64,000 nucleotides of DNA from Candidatus Gastranaerophilales bacterium (GTDB lineage: Bacteria; Cyanobacteriota; Vampirovibrionia; Gastranaerophilales; Gastranaerophilaceae): assembly GCA_944324905.1 (NCBI GenBank), contig CALUYB010000005.1:49976-113975 (forward strand), written 5' to 3'. This document shows positions 63,503 to 64,000 of this stretch, piece by piece. Position 1 is the stretch's first letter; every line of letters begins with the position of its first letter. A program made the translations under genes and the position numbers. Under the pieces are notes generated by a model, which saw only the letters and a list, made by a program, of their open reading frames with translations, did no database searches and had not been told where the DNA came from.

Positions 63503-64000
63503 TTATGAATTTTGGAATATGTCATCAATTTCTTCGACATCGTCATTGTCAAAAGTGCTGAATACATCATCGCTTGCTTGTTGTGGTGTTTGATAAGTTT
63601 CTGTTTGTGCGGGTTCAGGTGCACTTTGAGTTTGTGACGGTGCAGATTGTGTGTTTTGCTCGCTTCGTTGAGCTGGTGCGGGTTCAGGTGCACTTTGAGT
63701 TTGTGACGGTGCAGATTGTGTGTTTTGCTCGCTTCGTTGAGCTGGTGCGGGTTCAGGTGCACTTTGAGTTTGTGACGGTTCATTTGGCTGTGTATTTATT
63801 CTTCCAAAAGGATCGTCTGGGTTGCCAACATCAGGACCTTCTTCGCAGTCACCGCCACCTTCTGGTCCTGGGATTGGTGTCGGAGTTACAACAGGTGCTT
63901 GCGTAGGCTGAGGGATTGGTGTTGGAGTTACAACAGGTGCTTGCGTAGGCTGAGGGATTGGTGTTGGAGTTACAACAGGTGCTTGCGTAGGCTGAGGGAT
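63503..64000 (-). CDS. Pro-rich tandem-repeat protein, 5' part off the right edge (partial)
   Basis: The minus strand is open from the edge to a TAA at 63503-63505, giving 166 residues. From the edge: three copies of IPQPTQAPVVTPTP-like 14-residue units, then a Gly-rich acidic bridge (GPEGGGDCEEGPDVGNPDDPFG), then a 23-residue unit (QTQSAPEPAPAQRSEQNTQS core) repeated twice plus a partial copy, ending in an acidic tail (DDVFSTFDNDDVEEIDDIFQNS). The start is outside the window. It is probably an extended linker or surface protein. Confidence 0.8.
   Translation of the reverse strand: MPQPTQAPVVTPTPIPQPTQAPVVTPTPIPQPTQAPVVTPTPIPGPEGGGDCEEGPDVGNPDDPFGRINTQPNEPSQTQSAPEPAPAQRSEQNTQSAPSQTQSAPEPAPAQRSEQNTQSAPSQTQSAPEPAQTETYQTPQQASDDVFSTFDNDDVEEIDDIFQNS
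63608..63779 (-). repeat. 69-bp tandem repeat, about 2.5 copies
   Basis: Copies start at 63608, 63677 and 63746 with a 69-base period and no visible mismatch across the compared parts; the third copy breaks at 63779. The period is a multiple of three, so copy-number changes keep the reading frame of the enclosing gene. Confidence 0.9.
63871..64000 (-). repeat. 42-bp tandem repeat, at least three copies
   Basis: Copies start at 63871, 63913 and 63955, and a fourth begins at 63997 and runs off the window. The first copy differs at one base (63881). Each encodes 14 residues of the enclosing gene. Confidence 0.92.

Noticed and set aside
63451..63783. Open minus-strand frame with repeated HRHKLKVHLNPHQLNEASKT
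   Set aside because: It is a shifted frame of the 69-base repeats. The frame ending at 63503 continues through both repeat arrays, has a typical Pro-rich linker composition and an acidic tail, and runs to the window edge.
63608..64000. CRISPR array
   Set aside because: The repeats are directly tandem with no spacers and are multiples of three within a coding frame.

Overview
The window is AT-rich chromosomal DNA from a diderm bacterium, coded densely on both strands and almost entirely core plus lineage-specific genes. A TonB/ExbB/ExbD motor, two giant AsmA-like proteins, lgt with lipoproteins, a meso-DAP type MurE, a VKOR-DsbA fusion, a ThiD2-ThiE fusion and a small family of odd proteins without signal peptides together fit a non-photosynthetic cyanobacterial relative (Melainabacteria/Vampirovibrionophyceae, Gastranaerophilales-like). 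That placement is inference from gene content. A GT6 blood-group-like glycosyltransferase would suit a gut-associated organism. No phage, IS element or CRISPR array was seen.

Layout. 1-326: edge of an unknown gene. 395-3938: pyrH-frr-cdsA-rnc-rpe operon. 3919-5651 (minus): queH and a VKOR-DsbA oxidoreductase. 5931-6773: a free-standing lineage protein. 6837-8855 (minus): secreted protein, GGDEF protein, hisF. 8968-13340: beta-lactamase-fold protein, aspS, metK. 13381-16539: DciA-like, lone ClpX zinc finger, unknown 545-residue protein, ruvX, DUF1292. 16541-17620: DUF2229 protein. 17759-32924: an envelope block with an M16 peptidase, the operon tonB-exbB-exbD-exbD-asmA-like, two related secreted proteins and a second 1513-residue AsmA-like gene. 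33005-34401: TPR lipoprotein and lgt. 34419-39462: gpmI, CHAP protein, YkgJ, folP, rplY. 39514-47074: uvrC, three glycosyltransferases (GT2, GT8, GT6), a lipoprotein/BlaI/TadE-like cluster and another GT2. 47089-53458: rsmH-ftsL-ftsI-murE-murA wall and division cluster. 53455-54502 (minus): ECF sigma factor with anti-sigma. 54586-58727: thiE, a large unknown protein, gdhA. 58872-62326: tRNA-Leu, a radical SAM protein, tRNA-Gln, a uridine-kinase-like gene. 62392-64000: mnmA and the 3' part of a Pro-rich tandem-repeat gene.

The strongest candidate for an undescribed system is the envelope block. A TonB-type motor with two ExbD paralogues, which share an identical transmembrane segment, lies in one operon with a large AsmA-like protein. 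A second AsmA-like paralogue with the same C-terminal module is encoded divergently a few kilobases away. This suggests, but does not prove, proton-motive-force-energised transport of lipid or another envelope component across the periplasm. Smaller oddities are catalytic-residue changes in RNase III, a GGDEF protein, a beta-lactamase-fold protein and MnmA, a UvrC that ends before its helix-hairpin-helix domain, a GT6 enzyme with NAN in place of DxD, and start codons placed for leaderless translation.
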